A DNA stretch of 64,000 bases from Petaurus breviceps papuanus. Taxonomy: Eukaryota > Chordata > Mammalia > Diprotodontia > Petauridae. Positions 45,576 through 56,651 of the stretch are shown here, in pieces. Position numbers and translations under genes: made by a program. Positions within the stretch are counted from its first letter, which is position 1, and the number at the start of each line of letters is the position of its first letter. Under the pieces are notes generated by a model that did not search any database, was not told the origin of the DNA, and worked only from the letters and a program-made list of their open reading frames with translations. Location: contig JAMXIF010000022.1 in the NCBI GenBank assembly GCA_028583685.1, forward strand, positions 5,160,522 through 5,224,521. Direction: 5' to 3'.

Positions 45576-46427
45576 TTATTTCTGCTTTAGCCTTAAGTAA
45601 GCATTTTCTGTTTCAGAGCTGTTAGTGCCATGGTAGCAAATTTTGGTGAACTGCGAAGCACAATAATGGGGGCTCAGGAGCTATAGTACTAAGTATTAGG
45701 AATGTATCCCCTCTCTCCCTACTACAGGGTTACATCTAGGACCCTGAGAGAGTTTGATACCTGGCCATGGGGTGATGGTCCACCTTTAAGAACCTATTGG
45801 TAAGAAGGCAGACTGGAGTGAGCAAGCCAGTTCAGAAAGAGAGGAGGTGGCCACATCTATACTGCAGCTATATAAGCATAACAGTAAAGCCTTGCTGACT
45901 AAATGCTTTTTCCAGAGAATAAAAGGAGTGAGGAAGGTGGTGCTTTGGATGAACTCTGTATCTTTCTAACCCACAGTCATGGTCATTGTAGCCAGCAGGG
46001 ATCTGGCTTCAACTTCTCTGGATATGATCAGAGTAAAATAGGGGAGGGCAGGAAGAGATAGATGGTTATACTTTTAACAAAAAGTGCTCAGCCTTGTTTC
46101 TCTTCTGCTAAGCACTTCAACTTCTACTGTTATCAGTGACAAACTGGTGCCTGGACACCATGCTCCTTCCCTGGGAATGGATGTATCTGCAGGACAGCTC
46201 AGCACAGAACTGCTACAGGCACATCTTTGTCTTTATTGGTACTACCATCATGAACAACAGTCAGAGGTGGGCAGTGGGCAGCATAGGTAAACGTGGCCAA
46301 TTCAAACTCTATAAGGTAAACAGAAATTTTGGGGGAAGCAAAGGATTTTTTAGAAGCCTTCTTGAGAAATGTTTAAATTAATCTTAAAGTTTTAACAGCA
46401 TTTATCAAAGCAATGGAATTTAGATTT

Positions 46428-46626
46428 GTTGTTGTTTAGCTGTTTCAGTAGTGTCTGACTCTTTATTATCCCTTTTGGGGTTTTCTTGGCAGAGATACTG
46501 GAATGGTTTTCTATTCCCTCCTCATTTTACAGATGAGGAAACTGAGGCAAATAAGATTAAGTGATTTGCCCAGGGTCACACTGGAACTACAGGTCCAGTG
46601 CTCTATGCAGTGCACTCAAGCTGTCC
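46428..46626 (-). repeat. Long tRNA-derived SINE with RTE-like tail
   Basis: 'gttgttgtttagctgtttca', 'gtagtgtctgactctttatt', core 'cagatgaggaaactgaggca'. The head is worn. Confidence 0.8.
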
Positions 46627-46804
46627 CAAATGTAGATTATATTGCTACAAAGAATGATACCTATGAAGAACATATAAAAATAATGTAAAATGTCTAGAAA
46701 ATAATGCAGAGTAAAAAGGCACAACTAGGAGAATTATATACACTCTAACTCCTTTATATTAAAACACTTGCTATCATGTATATGTGAATATAGAGCCATA
46801 AAGC

Positions 46805-47062
46805 AGTAATAATAATTATTATAATTACAATAGCTACCATTATATAGCATTTTAAGGTTTGCAAAGTACTTTATATGTGATCTCATTTGATCCTCACAAC
46901 AACCCTGGGAAGCAGGTACTACTCCCATTTTACAGATGAGGAACTAGAGGCTGAGAGTGGTTAAATGACATCCTCAGGCTAACATGGCTCACATGGGTGT
47001 GAAGCAGGAAAAGTCTTCCTCATTCCAAATCCAACACTTTATCTACTGTGCCACATAGCTAC
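46805..47062 (-). repeat. CORE-SINE with marsupial head
   Basis: 'atagctaccattatatagca', 'ctcatttgatcctcacaaca', 'cagatgaggaactagaggct', ends 'tgtgccacatagcta'. Confidence 0.82.
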
Positions 47063-47334
47063 TTTTGTTCTAAAGAAGTTTGTTTGCTTCCAGTTCTCAT
47101 TATCTGATAAAACTAAGTAACAAACCTAAGTATTCACCTGGTTTGGCCTCCTGACATGTTCACCTTGACATGTGCAACAGTTCCAGCATAGGCTAGTGCT
47201 ATGAAAATTGTAAGCCTGCTTAAAGACGGACTGATTTCTTGCAAAAAAATATTTTATATGAGGAAAAACCATACATTTTTAAATAAAAAAAGCAAGCTCA
47301 TATAATTGAAAAAAATTTCAAGTATTTAAATGTG

Positions 47335-47945
47335 ATATAGGATTGTGATAGAATACTACTGTGCTATAAGAAATGCTAAGCTCAATGATCTTGGAAAAAC
47401 ATGGAGACCTGCACAAAATAATGAAAAGTGAAATGAGCTGAACCAAGAAAACATTGTATACAGTAACAGCAATACTGTTTTAAGAATGACTTTGAGTGAA
47501 TAAGTCATTTTGACTATTATAAATACCCAAATTAACTATAAAGGACATATAAAGAAAGACACTATCTGTATCCAGAGAAAGAAATAATAAACAGAAGTAT
47601 GGATAGAATAATTTTACATATATATGTATATATTTTACATATTTTTATTTTATTTATATATAAATAAACAATTTTACACATATATGTGTGTGTGTATATA
47701 TATATATATGTATATATATATATACACACACACACACACCTACTTGTGAATAGTAGTAGCCATCTTTAGGGTGTAGTGGGAAGGGAAGAAAAAAGGAAAT
47801 TTACACAATAACTTTATTATATATTTAAAAGGAATAGCAAGTTGTACATAATAGTTTTGCAGTTTCATGTGCAATTATCTTTTTTATTATACTATGTTAT
47901 GGAAATATTTATTTTATTCCATAAATCAAAAAATAAATAAGTAAA
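47335..47945 (+). mobile_element. L1 3' region ending beside a splice donor
   Basis: 'gatagaatactactgtgcta', 'gaaaagtgaaatgagctgaa', 'tgtatccagagaaagaaata', and a 3' end 'aaatcaaaaaataaataagt'. Its A-rich end stops about 15-20 bp before the exon w1 boundary at 47961. Antisense to DENND3. Confidence 0.78.
47681..47739. repeat. Self-complementary TG-TA-CA microsatellite
   Basis: (TG)n then (TA)n then (CA)n in order, so the run is nearly a perfect palindrome able to form a hairpin or cruciform. It lies inside the L1 fossil. Confidence 0.88.
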
Positions 47946-47960
47946 GTAAAGAGACTATAC

Positions 47961-48240
47961 CTGGAAAACATAGCTGTGGCAAAGCACTCAGATCAACACC
48001 ATTTGGAATACTAACATCTTCCACATCAGGTACTTTCTGATCTTCATGGGGGCTCTTCCAATTCTCAGTTCTGAGTTTGTCTCTTTTTTTTCTGAAAGAT
48101 CGTCTTCTTGGCTTATTCAGATTAGTACAACTGGCACTAGCTGCTGAACTGTCCTCTTTACTGATGAACGGAGGGACAAAAATGGAAAGGACCTCAGGTT
48201 CAAGAGGAAGAAGTTTTTTCATTCCTTTCTTCTGGGCAAC
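47961..48240 (-). CDS. DENND3: DENND3 exon w1: N-terminal basic region to start of u-DENN
   Basis: A 280 nt exon, phase 0 in and 1 out, encoding residues 1-93 of the visible product. It opens with VAQKKGMKKLLPLEPEVL, continues through SIFVPPFISKEDSSAA, has a strongly basic RRRSFRKKRDK cluster, and ends in PNGVDLSALPQLCFPG, the entry to the upstream DENN module. The acceptor is a ...ttttag/gttgcc site and the donor is cag/gtatag. It is not the initiating exon, because the frame stays open through the acceptor and the first codon is Val. The basic cluster may contact membrane or phosphoprotein partners (inference). An L1 fossil ends within about 20 bp of the donor. Confidence 0.92.
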
Positions 48241-48384
48241 CTAAAACAAAAGCAAAAAGGAAAAATAAAAAGGAAAAAAGTGTGATCTGTTTTTCACATG
48301 GTACTTTACTGCTTGGCCTATAGCTTTCAAAATTCATAGGATCATAAATAACTTTGAAGGTCATTTAGTCTAACTCCTTTATAA

Positions 48385-50045
48385 TTTACAGATAAGGATG
48401 AACATTCATCCCTGATAACCATGGTTCTATACCTCTCTTCCCTTTAATGACTAAATGGCTTTAGAAGACCATCTATAATAGATAAGAATAATCTTCCATC
48501 CCTGAAAGCTACAATCATATCTTTCCTCCTCTTTGAAACTAAATGCCTTTAGAAGACTATCTGCAATAGATATAGACTTCCACCTCCTCTCCTTTCACTC
48601 TCTTCTACATTCAGGTTTCCAAACTCAGTATTCAACCAAAACTGCTCTCTCTGAAGTTTGGTGAATTCAATGGCCTTTTAAAAATCATCATCCTCCCTGA
48701 ACTCTCTGCAGTATTTGAAACTGATCATGCTCTTCTTCTGGATGCTCTCTTCTCTCTGGATTTTTCTCTCTTCTTTGTTCTACTGCTCCTCCTTTGCCCC
48801 GCTGTAGTGGCAACCACACTGGCACACCAGGAATGGCTGCTAGCACAGGTTCTTAGATCTGCTTTACTATGAAAGATAGATATTCAAGGAATCAACAATC
48901 TTTTTAAATTACATTCATTAGTTCGGGGGGAAAATCAGCACCCTGAGAAAATCCAAAGAAACAGAGAAAATAGAAGCATAGAAATAAAACCCAAAAGACA
49001 GGGCTTCTAACTGTCTGACAAATTAGCAAAAATCAACAGACAGATCCAACTGTCTGACCAAGGCAATACATACATAGTTACCGGAGAGAGAAGCACCAAC
49101 ATCTGGATTTTTCAAAGCTGGGGGGCTCCTTAACGGCTACCCAGAGTCTCATCTGGTCAAATCACAAGAACACTCTTCTAATAAGTGAGCCCCAATGCAA
49201 AATGCCAACCTCAGAGTATATATATCCTTTTTAGAGCCAGAGGGCATCACAACCCTCATTAAAATGTTCCTACAAGCCAGCCTCCTCAAAGCAAGCTTCC
49301 CTTAATGGGCTCTACCTGAGGCCTATTAATGGGCAGGGAAGATCTTATATCCCATTAACATTACACCCTCTTTGCTGGATCTTCATCCAGGGCACATCTA
49401 TTAACCGTGTGAGTCTCCCAAGATTCTGTGCTGGGCTTTATATTATCTCGACTTGTGATCTCATCAGCTTCCATGAGTTCAATGATCATTTCTATATAGT
49501 TAATTCCTAGATCTATCTAGCTCTAGCTATAAACACATTATCACCAACTTCCTTTTAGAAATCTCCAACTGGCTGTTGCATAGATACCTCAAACTCAACC
49601 TGTTCAAAACAGAACTCATTATTGTTCCCCCTAACCTCTACCTTCTTTTGAACTTCCCTATCTGCCAGCCTCAATTCCTGGAGTCATCTTTGACTCCTCA
49701 TTCTCACTCACCTCATATATCTCTTGCCAAATCTTATTGTTTCCACCCGAACAATTTATCCTAGAATTGTCCTTCTCCCTACTAACACAACTCTAGTTCA
49801 GGTCTTAATTACCTCATTACCTCTCACTTGGATTTTGCAATAACTTTTAAACTGGTCTTCCTACCTTAAGCTCTCCCTACTTCAATGCATCTTTGACTCA
49901 GTTGTTGAAATGATTTCCTAAGATACAGGTTCAACTGTATCATCACTGTCATTTCAAATGAGCTCAAACAGTTCCCTATTACTTCTAGGAACATTCTATT
50001 AGGATGCTTTCCAAATTGGTTATAGTCTGCTTTACAGATCTGAAA
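48385..50045 (+). mobile_element. L2 LINE split by a probable LTR
   Basis: 48385-48800 is the upstream part ('ggtttccaaactcagtattc', 'tctctgcagtatttgaaact'); 49365-50045 continues with 'gctggatcttcatccagggc', 'ctcaaactcaacctgttcaa' and 'gttccctattacttctagga'. The two parts join cleanly at 'ctcctttgc|tggatc' when the insert is removed. Confidence 0.82.
48803..49364. mobile_element. Probable solo LTR of a marsupial endogenous retrovirus
   Basis: About 560 bp insert within the L2 copy. It begins tgtagtggcaaccac and ends ...cattaacattaca, giving TG...CA termini, with short similar flanks (cccgc / ccctc). It contains a TATA-like 'gtatatatatcc' and an 'aataaa' hexamer. No coding region. Family not named; a fossil, likely old. 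Confidence 0.5.
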
Positions 50046-50814
50046 GCATTATACAGTAGTATAATATAGCATTAACATAGTATAAGACAGCAATATAACA
50101 TAATATGGGTATTAATTGCTTTAAATTTGTTCTTCCCATTCAGCTTTGGTTTCAGGACCACTAACTTTTCTTTTATATCTTTAAACTCAACATATCTTGC
50201 CTGGAGGAGATAAAGACATTTATTAGATATTGCCTTCATTTACTGTTTCGATGTGATGTCTGGATTCAAGAATAAAATTTTTAGTCTCTATCTTTCGTTA
50301 ACATGCACCAAGAATTTTATAGTTAACTGTTTCAAAAGCCATTCTGATTTCACTAGAAGAAGATTCCATAAGGTGTTTAATGTGGTTTTTGGTGTTTTTT
50401 TTAATGACATCCATGCATATTAAATGATTAATAATAAGGTAGTTTGGTTTGACTCCCTCTTAAATTTGAAAGTCACCCTTAGAGCTCTATTTAGGAGAAA
50501 TGATAATGGACTTAAAGAAAGGCCCATACCTTGTTTAAATCATTAACTTGACACCATGTTTGAATGTTGGTAGCATGTTTTAAACAGAGAACAGCTTTCC
50601 ATGTGGCCAACAATAACTCTAATGTTCTCACCATATTTTGGCCCGTTCTATATATTTGCAGAACATGAACAAACCATAAATGTTAAATTAAAACAAAGGT
50701 TTTTACAATAATCAACAAAGGCAGTTTAATGTTCTTAGATTTTCTGGTAACTTGTTCAATAATGACTATATTGCTAATAACTTTTTCTCTACAGTCAGGA
50801 ACTTTATGTTGTAG

Positions 50815-51040
50815 TTGAATCTGTCTGACCCTTTTTGACTCCATGGTCTGCATTGTCCATGGGGTTTTCTTGGCAAAGATACTGGAGTGGTTTGTCATTT
50901 CCTTCTCCGGTGGATTAAAGTAAAGAGAGGTCAAGTGACTTGCCCAGGGTAACACAGCTAGTAAGTATCTGGGACAGCATCTAAACTCTTTCTAACTCCA
51001 GGCCCAGTGCTCTATCCACTGACTCAGTCAGCTGCCTCCT
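50815..51040 (-). repeat. Long tRNA-derived SINE with RTE-like tail
   Basis: 'tggggttttcttggcaaaga', 'tactggagtggtttgtcatt', 'gacttgcccagggtaacaca'; ends near 'gctgcctcc'. Confidence 0.82.
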
Positions 51041-51041
51041 A

Positions 51042-51166
51042 GTCAAACAGAGGCTATGTGACTTGCTCAAGGTCACCCAACTAGTAAGTCTCTGACTAGA
51101 TTTGAACTCAGATCTTCCTGACTCCAGGCCCAATGCTCTATCCATTGAGCCATCTAGATGCTATGG
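51042..51166 (-). repeat. tRNA-derived SINE head fragment
   Basis: 'gacttgctcaaggtcaccca', 'gatttgaactcagatcttcc', 'tgctctatccattgagccat'. Confidence 0.75.
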
Positions 51167-51213
51167 GACCTTCCTTCTAAATCCTTTTTGCTTCTCAGCC
51201 AATATGCTATTTT

Positions 51214-51368
51214 TTTTTTTAAAGCAATCGGGGTTAAGTAACTTGCTCAAGGTTACACGGACAGGTGTTTCTGTGTGGGTGCTAAGTGTCTGAGCCCAGG
51301 ATTCGATCTCCAGGTCATCCCTACACTGGAGCCAGTGTTCTTACTCGCTGTGCTACCTGGCCGCCCCT
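51214..51368 (-). repeat. Monomeric SINE of the second type
   Basis: Same family as the dimers at 8061 and 28902 but a single unit. Perfect 14 bp target duplication caatatgctatttt at 51200 and 51369. Confidence 0.9.
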
Positions 51369-51921
51369 CAATATGCTATTTTCTTCTAAATGTTGACAGA
51401 TTTTAAGTGACATGAGCTATGAACATTTTGTATAAAATACATAAACATGTAACTGGCCTATATTTGGAGAAGTCTTTGGTGTTCTCATTTGCTGGTAGTA
51501 GATTTACAACCATTCTATTAAAGGGGGAATCAGACTTGTTTCTGAGAGGAAGCTGGTAAAGTTATTTGCTAGAAATTCACCCTGTGAATCATTTGCAGCT
51601 TAGAGGTCCTACCTACCTCTATCACTTCCCAGTTTTTCAGAGAAGCTTAAGTTTAAGTCACTTTCCTAGACAAAAATGTTCTAGCATTCATGAAATTAAT
51701 GATGCACAAACTTTATATTTCATGTCTGCTATCGCTTGCATTCTCATTGCATTGGACTTCTTGTAAACATACAGATCACCAGAAATTTTCCATATTCACT
51801 TTCTTCAATGGTTTTCTCTCTTTCTGCTAATTTTCTTGCAATTCAAGCCTCTGTAGTAAAGATTTTGATTGAGGTAAAATTATTTTTTTCTTCTTTGTAT
51901 TGCTTTAATCTTTTGACTTTA

Positions 51922-52005
51922 AAACTAGCCGTGTGACCTTGGGCAAGTTACTTAACCCCCATTGCCCTCCAAAAAGCAAAAAACAAAACAAAAAACCCCC
52001 AAAAC
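51922..52005 (+). repeat. Short tRNA-derived SINE 3' fragment
   Basis: 'aactagccgtgtgaccttgg' to an A/C-rich tail; the head is missing. Confidence 0.75.
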
Positions 52006-52009
52006 TTTT

Positions 52010-52515
52010 TCTACTTATGTCTTTTTTTTATATCAACAAAATTTCTCCCAATATCCTTCCCCCTCCTTCATTCCACAAAATCATCCCATACAGTATTTTT
52101 AAAGGAAAAAAAAGAGGTTGAAGAGAAAAAATTGACAAAACTGATCAATACATATGATCTGAAAATATATTTAATATTCCACATCCACGGACCTCCTACC
52201 TCTGCAAAGGAGTATGGTGGGTCTCATATTGATTCTTTGGGGACATGTTTGTTCTCTGTAATTTTGCAACATTCACTCTTGATTGTGTTTGTTGTTCTTT
52301 CCATTTACAATGTTGAAGTTATTACTTATATTGCTTTCTTGGTTTCAATTACTTCATTCTGCATCATTTCATATGAATCTTTCCATGCTTCTCTGTCTTT
52401 ATTTATTCTTTCTAATAGCACATTTGATTATATTCATGCCCCATAATTGTTTAGTCATTCCCCAACTGATGGACATATTTTTATCTTTTGACTTTTATAG
52501 TCAGTTACTGATAAT
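52010..52515 (-). mobile_element. L1 3' region
   Basis: 'tctttccatgcttctctgtc', 'gtcattccccaactgatgga', the latter matching the end of L1 ORF2 at 9433-9455. Confidence 0.65.
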
Positions 52516-54027
52516 ATAATTCTATTATTTCAAATGTGCTTTTATTTTCCAAATTCCTTTTTATTGCCTTTAACTGGGAGACATGACATTCAACTTTTCT
52601 ACTGTGTGTATGAGTTAGATATGGATATAATCTTCTGATGCCTTTCTTCTGGTCTTTGGTAGCTTTCTCAAGATGATTTTTCTGTGGTGGTATGTGATAG
52701 TTCTCCATAGGAGTATTTCTTGATAATTCTACCTTTCTTCCTGTCATCATCACTGTTGCAATGAACATGGAACATACTGCTGTATAAAAGTTCTGAATTG
52801 ATTTTGCACTTTGTCAAATATTAGGGAGAATGTCTTCATTGATGAAGATTATAGCAAATCTCAGTTTTAAAAATTATTCTATTTTAGTATTGTGCTAATT
52901 CAAAAGAGCTTTTCAAACTTCCTGCCTATGACCATCCCCTCTTCAAAATAATTTGAGACATCAGTATTTTTTGTCATTTGTTACATTATTAGGTGCCGTT
53001 TCTGGAACTTGCAGTAAATGAAGATTATCAATGACCTCACTGGTTCCTCCTTCAGATTTTAGTAGTTCCCCAATCTTATCTCATCTAATCTGGGTTTAGG
53101 GTTGAAATGATTTCTTGTGATCACCATGCACTGGCTAGAAATACATTGTTGTGTGTCTTGGAGCTGAAAGGAGCATGAAGAAGCCTTTACTTGCAACTGG
53201 TAGTATCTATTCCTAATTTTTGTTATGTTCTAGGACTGGAGAATAATGAAAGCATTCATAGATTCAGTTCATTTAATATGTATTTGGGTTTTGCTTTCTA
53301 TAGTGGTCAGCATAATCTACACTGAAGAATTTCCAGTAGGTAAGGGATAGTTATTTCTGATTTCTTCTGGTACATCTTGACTTTTTGTGGTACCAGAACA
53401 AGAAGGAACGACATTTTTCTTCCTGCTATCTTCTGCATCAAGAAGAACAAAACCCTACAAAATAGGACTAGCAGGGAATCTTGCGCTGCCCCATCTATTT
53501 CCTTGATGAAAACAGTTGTAGCATTCTGACCGCAGTGCTAGTCAATAAGTGGTACTGTTAGAAGTCCAATTCTCAGCATTCTGGGGTTCCTAATGTGTTT
53601 CAAGCAGGCCTTCAGAGTGATCACAGTGGTCTCAGGGTACATGAAGTCCAAGCCGGCTGATATTCCCCCACTTTGGTATTCTGGCCTCCCTGTCCTGCCA
53701 AGGCATGGAAGATAGGTTGGACTTTGAAGGAGTTATTATAATCACAGTTATTATCATCTCATTCTTTTCATCTGTTACAATGCGTTTCAGAAAGAAAAAG
53801 TCTTGGGATAGGTGTCCAACCTGCTGTCTGACTATCATTACTATAATTGTTACTGTTATTATAGTTGTTGCTGTTACATGCACTGGAGGCTATGTTGCAT
53901 AGTCACCCAAGGAGGAAAAAGGGAATACACAAAGAGATAAATAAAGTAAAGAAGAAACCTGAGATACTGAGGTTGTGTGAGTCTAAGTCTGAGAGAAGCT
54001 GGGTGAATTGGATAGTATCACATACAT

Positions 54028-54100
54028 CCAGGAGAAGAGTCAGAAGGACCTGAGTTCAAATTTGACCTCAGACACGAGTTGTGTGACCTTGGGTTATTTG
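54028..54100 (+). repeat. tRNA-derived SINE fragment
   Basis: 'gaaggacctgagttcaaatt', 'tgacctcagacacgagttgt'. Confidence 0.75.
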
Positions 54101-54109
54101 GTTGCCTGG

Positions 54110-55325
54110 AGAAGTTCATTGGTATTGTATGTACACCAGTTTCATGAGGGCATGATTGATTGCATGGGTTCTGGATAATGGGCAATACTCATGTACTTTC
54201 CCAGGCACCAGTGGAGTGAAGCAGGGCTGTGTTCTTGTTCCCATGCTTTATTTTTTTTGGCATGATGTTTTCAGTGATGCTGTCAGACGCCTTCAATGAG
54301 GATGAAAATGGCATCAAGGTCAGCTACTGCACTGACAATAAATTATTTAATTTGAAAAGGCTACAAGCCATAAAGTGAAGGGAGAGTTGGTGCATGATTT
54401 TTTGTTTGCAGATGATTGTGGAATCAGTGGAGTATGGATAGATTCTTTGCTACTTATACTAATTTTGGTCTAACAATTAATAAAAAAAAAAACAGGTTCT
54501 CTACCAACCAGCACCACATCATTCTTGTGTGGAACCATTGGGAGAAATAATGAACGCTATGGATAAATTCTGTTACCTTGGCAGTATACTTTCCAGGGAT
54601 GTAATACAGATGGTGAGGTTGATGCATGCATTACCAGAACTAGATCTGTTTGGGAGGCTCCAAAGGAAAGTGTGGCAGAGAAGAGGTATTCAACAGCCTA
54701 CAAAACTGAAGGTCTACAGAGCCACTGTATGAACCTCATTGGTGTATGCCTGTGAAACCTGGAGAGTATACCAGCGCCATGCCAGGAAACTTAATCACTT
54801 CCATTTGAATTTTCTTAGGAAGAGTCTGAAGATCATCTGGAAATAAGGTACCAGACACTGAAGTCCTTTCTTAAGCTGAACTGCCAAGCCTTCAAACTTG
54901 ACTACAGAGAGCACAACTCTGATGGGCTGGCCCCATTGTCTGGATGCCAATTTGCCTAAAAGACTATTTGATGGAGATCTCACACAAGGGAAATGCTCAC
55001 AAAGAGATCAGAAGCAGCAATACCAGGACACTCTCAAGGTCTCTCTGCAGAACTTAGATTGTGAGACATGGGAGACACTGGCACAGTACCACCTAACATC
55101 CCACATCAAAGAAGGTGCTGTGTTCTATGAGTGCAGCAGCTAAAAGAAACATGAGATGAGCAAATTTAGAGATATCTCCACTCCAAATATTCATGTGGAC
55201 TATTTGTGCCCAACCTGTGGTAGTGGTAGTGCCCAACCAAGCTCCTCTTGATCTGATCAGCCATAGATGGACACACTATACCTTGACTCCAACAATTTTG
55301 GTCCTCTTCAAGAACGAAGGACAAC
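54110..55325 (+). mobile_element. Non-LTR retrotransposon, RTE-like, with a C-terminal zinc-finger remnant
   Basis: Fragments in several frames follow the order of an endonuclease/reverse-transcriptase protein: 'ggagtgaagcagggctgtgt' (GVKQGC), SVMLSDAFNEDENGIKV, DKFCYLGSILSRDVI, then LPKRLFDGDLTQGKCSQRDQ and QQYQDTLKVSLQNLD near the end. Last is a cysteine pair and LISHRWTH of C2H2 type. The reverse transcriptase active site is not readable. Decayed and 5' truncated; clade within RTE/jockey-like groups not settled. Confidence 0.68.
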
Positions 55326-55329
55326 AGTC

Positions 55330-55510
55330 AGCCAGCTGTGTCACCCTGGGCAAGACACTTAATGTTATTAACCTCAGTTTCCTCATCTGTAAAATGAGCT
55401 AGAGAAGGAAATGGTGAACCACCCTAGTATCTTGACGAAGAAAAACCCAAATTGGGTCATAAAGAGTAGGACACAACTAATTGATTAAACAATCACCACC
55501 AAGATAAAAA
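55330..55510 (+). repeat. tRNA-derived SINE 3' part with RTE-like tail, runs into the gap
   Basis: 'agctgtgtcaccctgggcaa', 'cctcagtttcctcatctgta', 'gagtaggacacaactaattg'. Ends at the run of N. Confidence 0.82.
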
Positions 55511-55610
55511 NNNNNNNNNNNNNNNNNNNNNNNNNNNNNNNNNNNNNNNNNNNNNNNNNNNNNNNNNNNNNNNNNNNNNNNNNNNNNNNNNNNNNNNNNN
55601 NNNNNNNNNN
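55511..55610. other. Assembly gap (100 N)
   Basis: Exactly 100 N. The 47 bp before it (55464-55510) and after it (55611-55657) are identical, so the contig ends probably overlap and the gap may hold no missing sequence. Confidence 0.95.
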
Positions 55611-56008
55611 GAGTAGGACACAACTAATTGATTAAACAATCACCACCAAGATAAAAATCTCAGTTCTTCTCCCTCTTCTAACCTCCTTTCTGGTTCCTGG
55701 TTCATGGCTTGATACTAAGCAGTAAAGAAACGCTGTTGACAGAGTGACTAATTTTAAGAGATTTTTCAATGAGCGTACATGGTATGCAAAACCTTTTAGC
55801 CCAGGAAAAGAGCACGAGGCACCAAATTAAGAACAGACAGCACTGACAATCTGCTGTAGTGCAGACAACAGGCAATTAAGAAGACTTAAGAGAGGACCAA
55901 AATTTCTGAAAGGCCTGATGATGGATGTTAAAATGAGAATGAGATGGCTAATGCAGAAATCTGTTATGCTTGACTAAACATTTCTGTAACAGGTTTTGTG
56001 TTTCTCAG

Positions 56009-56262
56009 GGGCAGCTACATGGCACAGTAGATAGAGCACAGGGCCTGGGGTCAGGAAGACCTGAGTTCAAACCTGGCCTCAGACTCTTACTAGCTGTGTG
56101 ACCCTGGGCAAGTCACTTCACCCTGTTTGCCTCAGTTTCCTCATCTGTAAAATGAGCTGGAGAAGGAAATAACAAACCACTCTAGTATCTTTGCCAAGAA
56201 AACCCCAAACAGGGTCATGAAGAGTTGGACACAACTGAAAACCACTGCACAATAACAACAAA
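56009..56262 (+). repeat. Full-length long tRNA-derived SINE with RTE-like tail
   Basis: Head 'ggggcagctacatggcacag', B-box 'gagttcaaacctgg', core 'cctcagtttcctcatctgta', then the tail 'gggtcatgaagagttggaca', 'caactgaaaacc', ending in an 'acaacaaa' run. Best preserved copy of this family in the window. Confidence 0.9.
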
Positions 56263-56651
56263 TATGTATATCTTGCTTTCTCAGTGGCAGGAACAGGGGA
56301 TTCAGAACTGAAAATAAAACTGAATTAAAACTGAGGAAGAGAAAATTGCCTTATGAAAGAAGTTAAGTGGGTTAAATATTGAAGCAGTTAAAATTTCTAG
56401 GACTTTTAGCATTACAAAAGCAGCATCTAATAAGCTATTCTAAGCAAATGAATTCACACAATAATTACTTTATACCTTAGTGGCTCAAACCAGTGGCTCA
56501 TGTCATTAGGGTTATTTTTATGTGTTATTCTTTAAATTTAGTCAAGAAATCTTTTCTACTTTTAAAAGAAGTAAACATGTCAAAGTTCATACCTTCCTCT
56601 CCAGAAAGAAATGATCAACTAGAGGAAGTCATTCTTTTTTTTTCCATCACT

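Larger units (their letters stand above)
45088..47960 (-). other. DENND3: DENND3 intron between w1 and w2
   Basis: A 2.9 kb intron: SINE and L2 ends at 45284-45575, two SINEs at 46428-47062, and an L1 3' end at 47335-47945 next to the w1 donor. 45580-46420 and 47065-47330 are unassigned. Confidence 0.7.
1158..48240 (-). other. DENND3: DENND3 locus, partial (12 internal coding exons)
   Basis: Twelve minus-strand exons join in frame into about 734 residues without a stop. I recognise the product as DENND3, a DENN-domain exchange factor that activates Rab12 in endosomal and autophagy traffic. Recognition rests on remembered mammalian DENND3 sequence: a basic RRRSFRKKR stretch, the DENN-core segments [17 protein letters not shown] and [16 protein letters not shown], and the late [21 protein letters not shown] segment. 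Exon phases agree at every junction and every intron is GT-AG. The first exon (before VAQKKG) and everything after FEALTI, including the WD40 region, lie outside the window. In human, DENND3 lies at 8q24.3 beside PTK2 and SLC45A4; neither neighbour is recognised here. Paralogues such as other DENN proteins fit much less well. Confidence 0.93.

Noticed and set aside
53632-53902. Overlapping ORFs rich in Ile/Val/Thr, membrane-like
   Set aside because: The ATT/GTT-rich trinucleotide composition explains them. No signal peptide, family motif or splice context.
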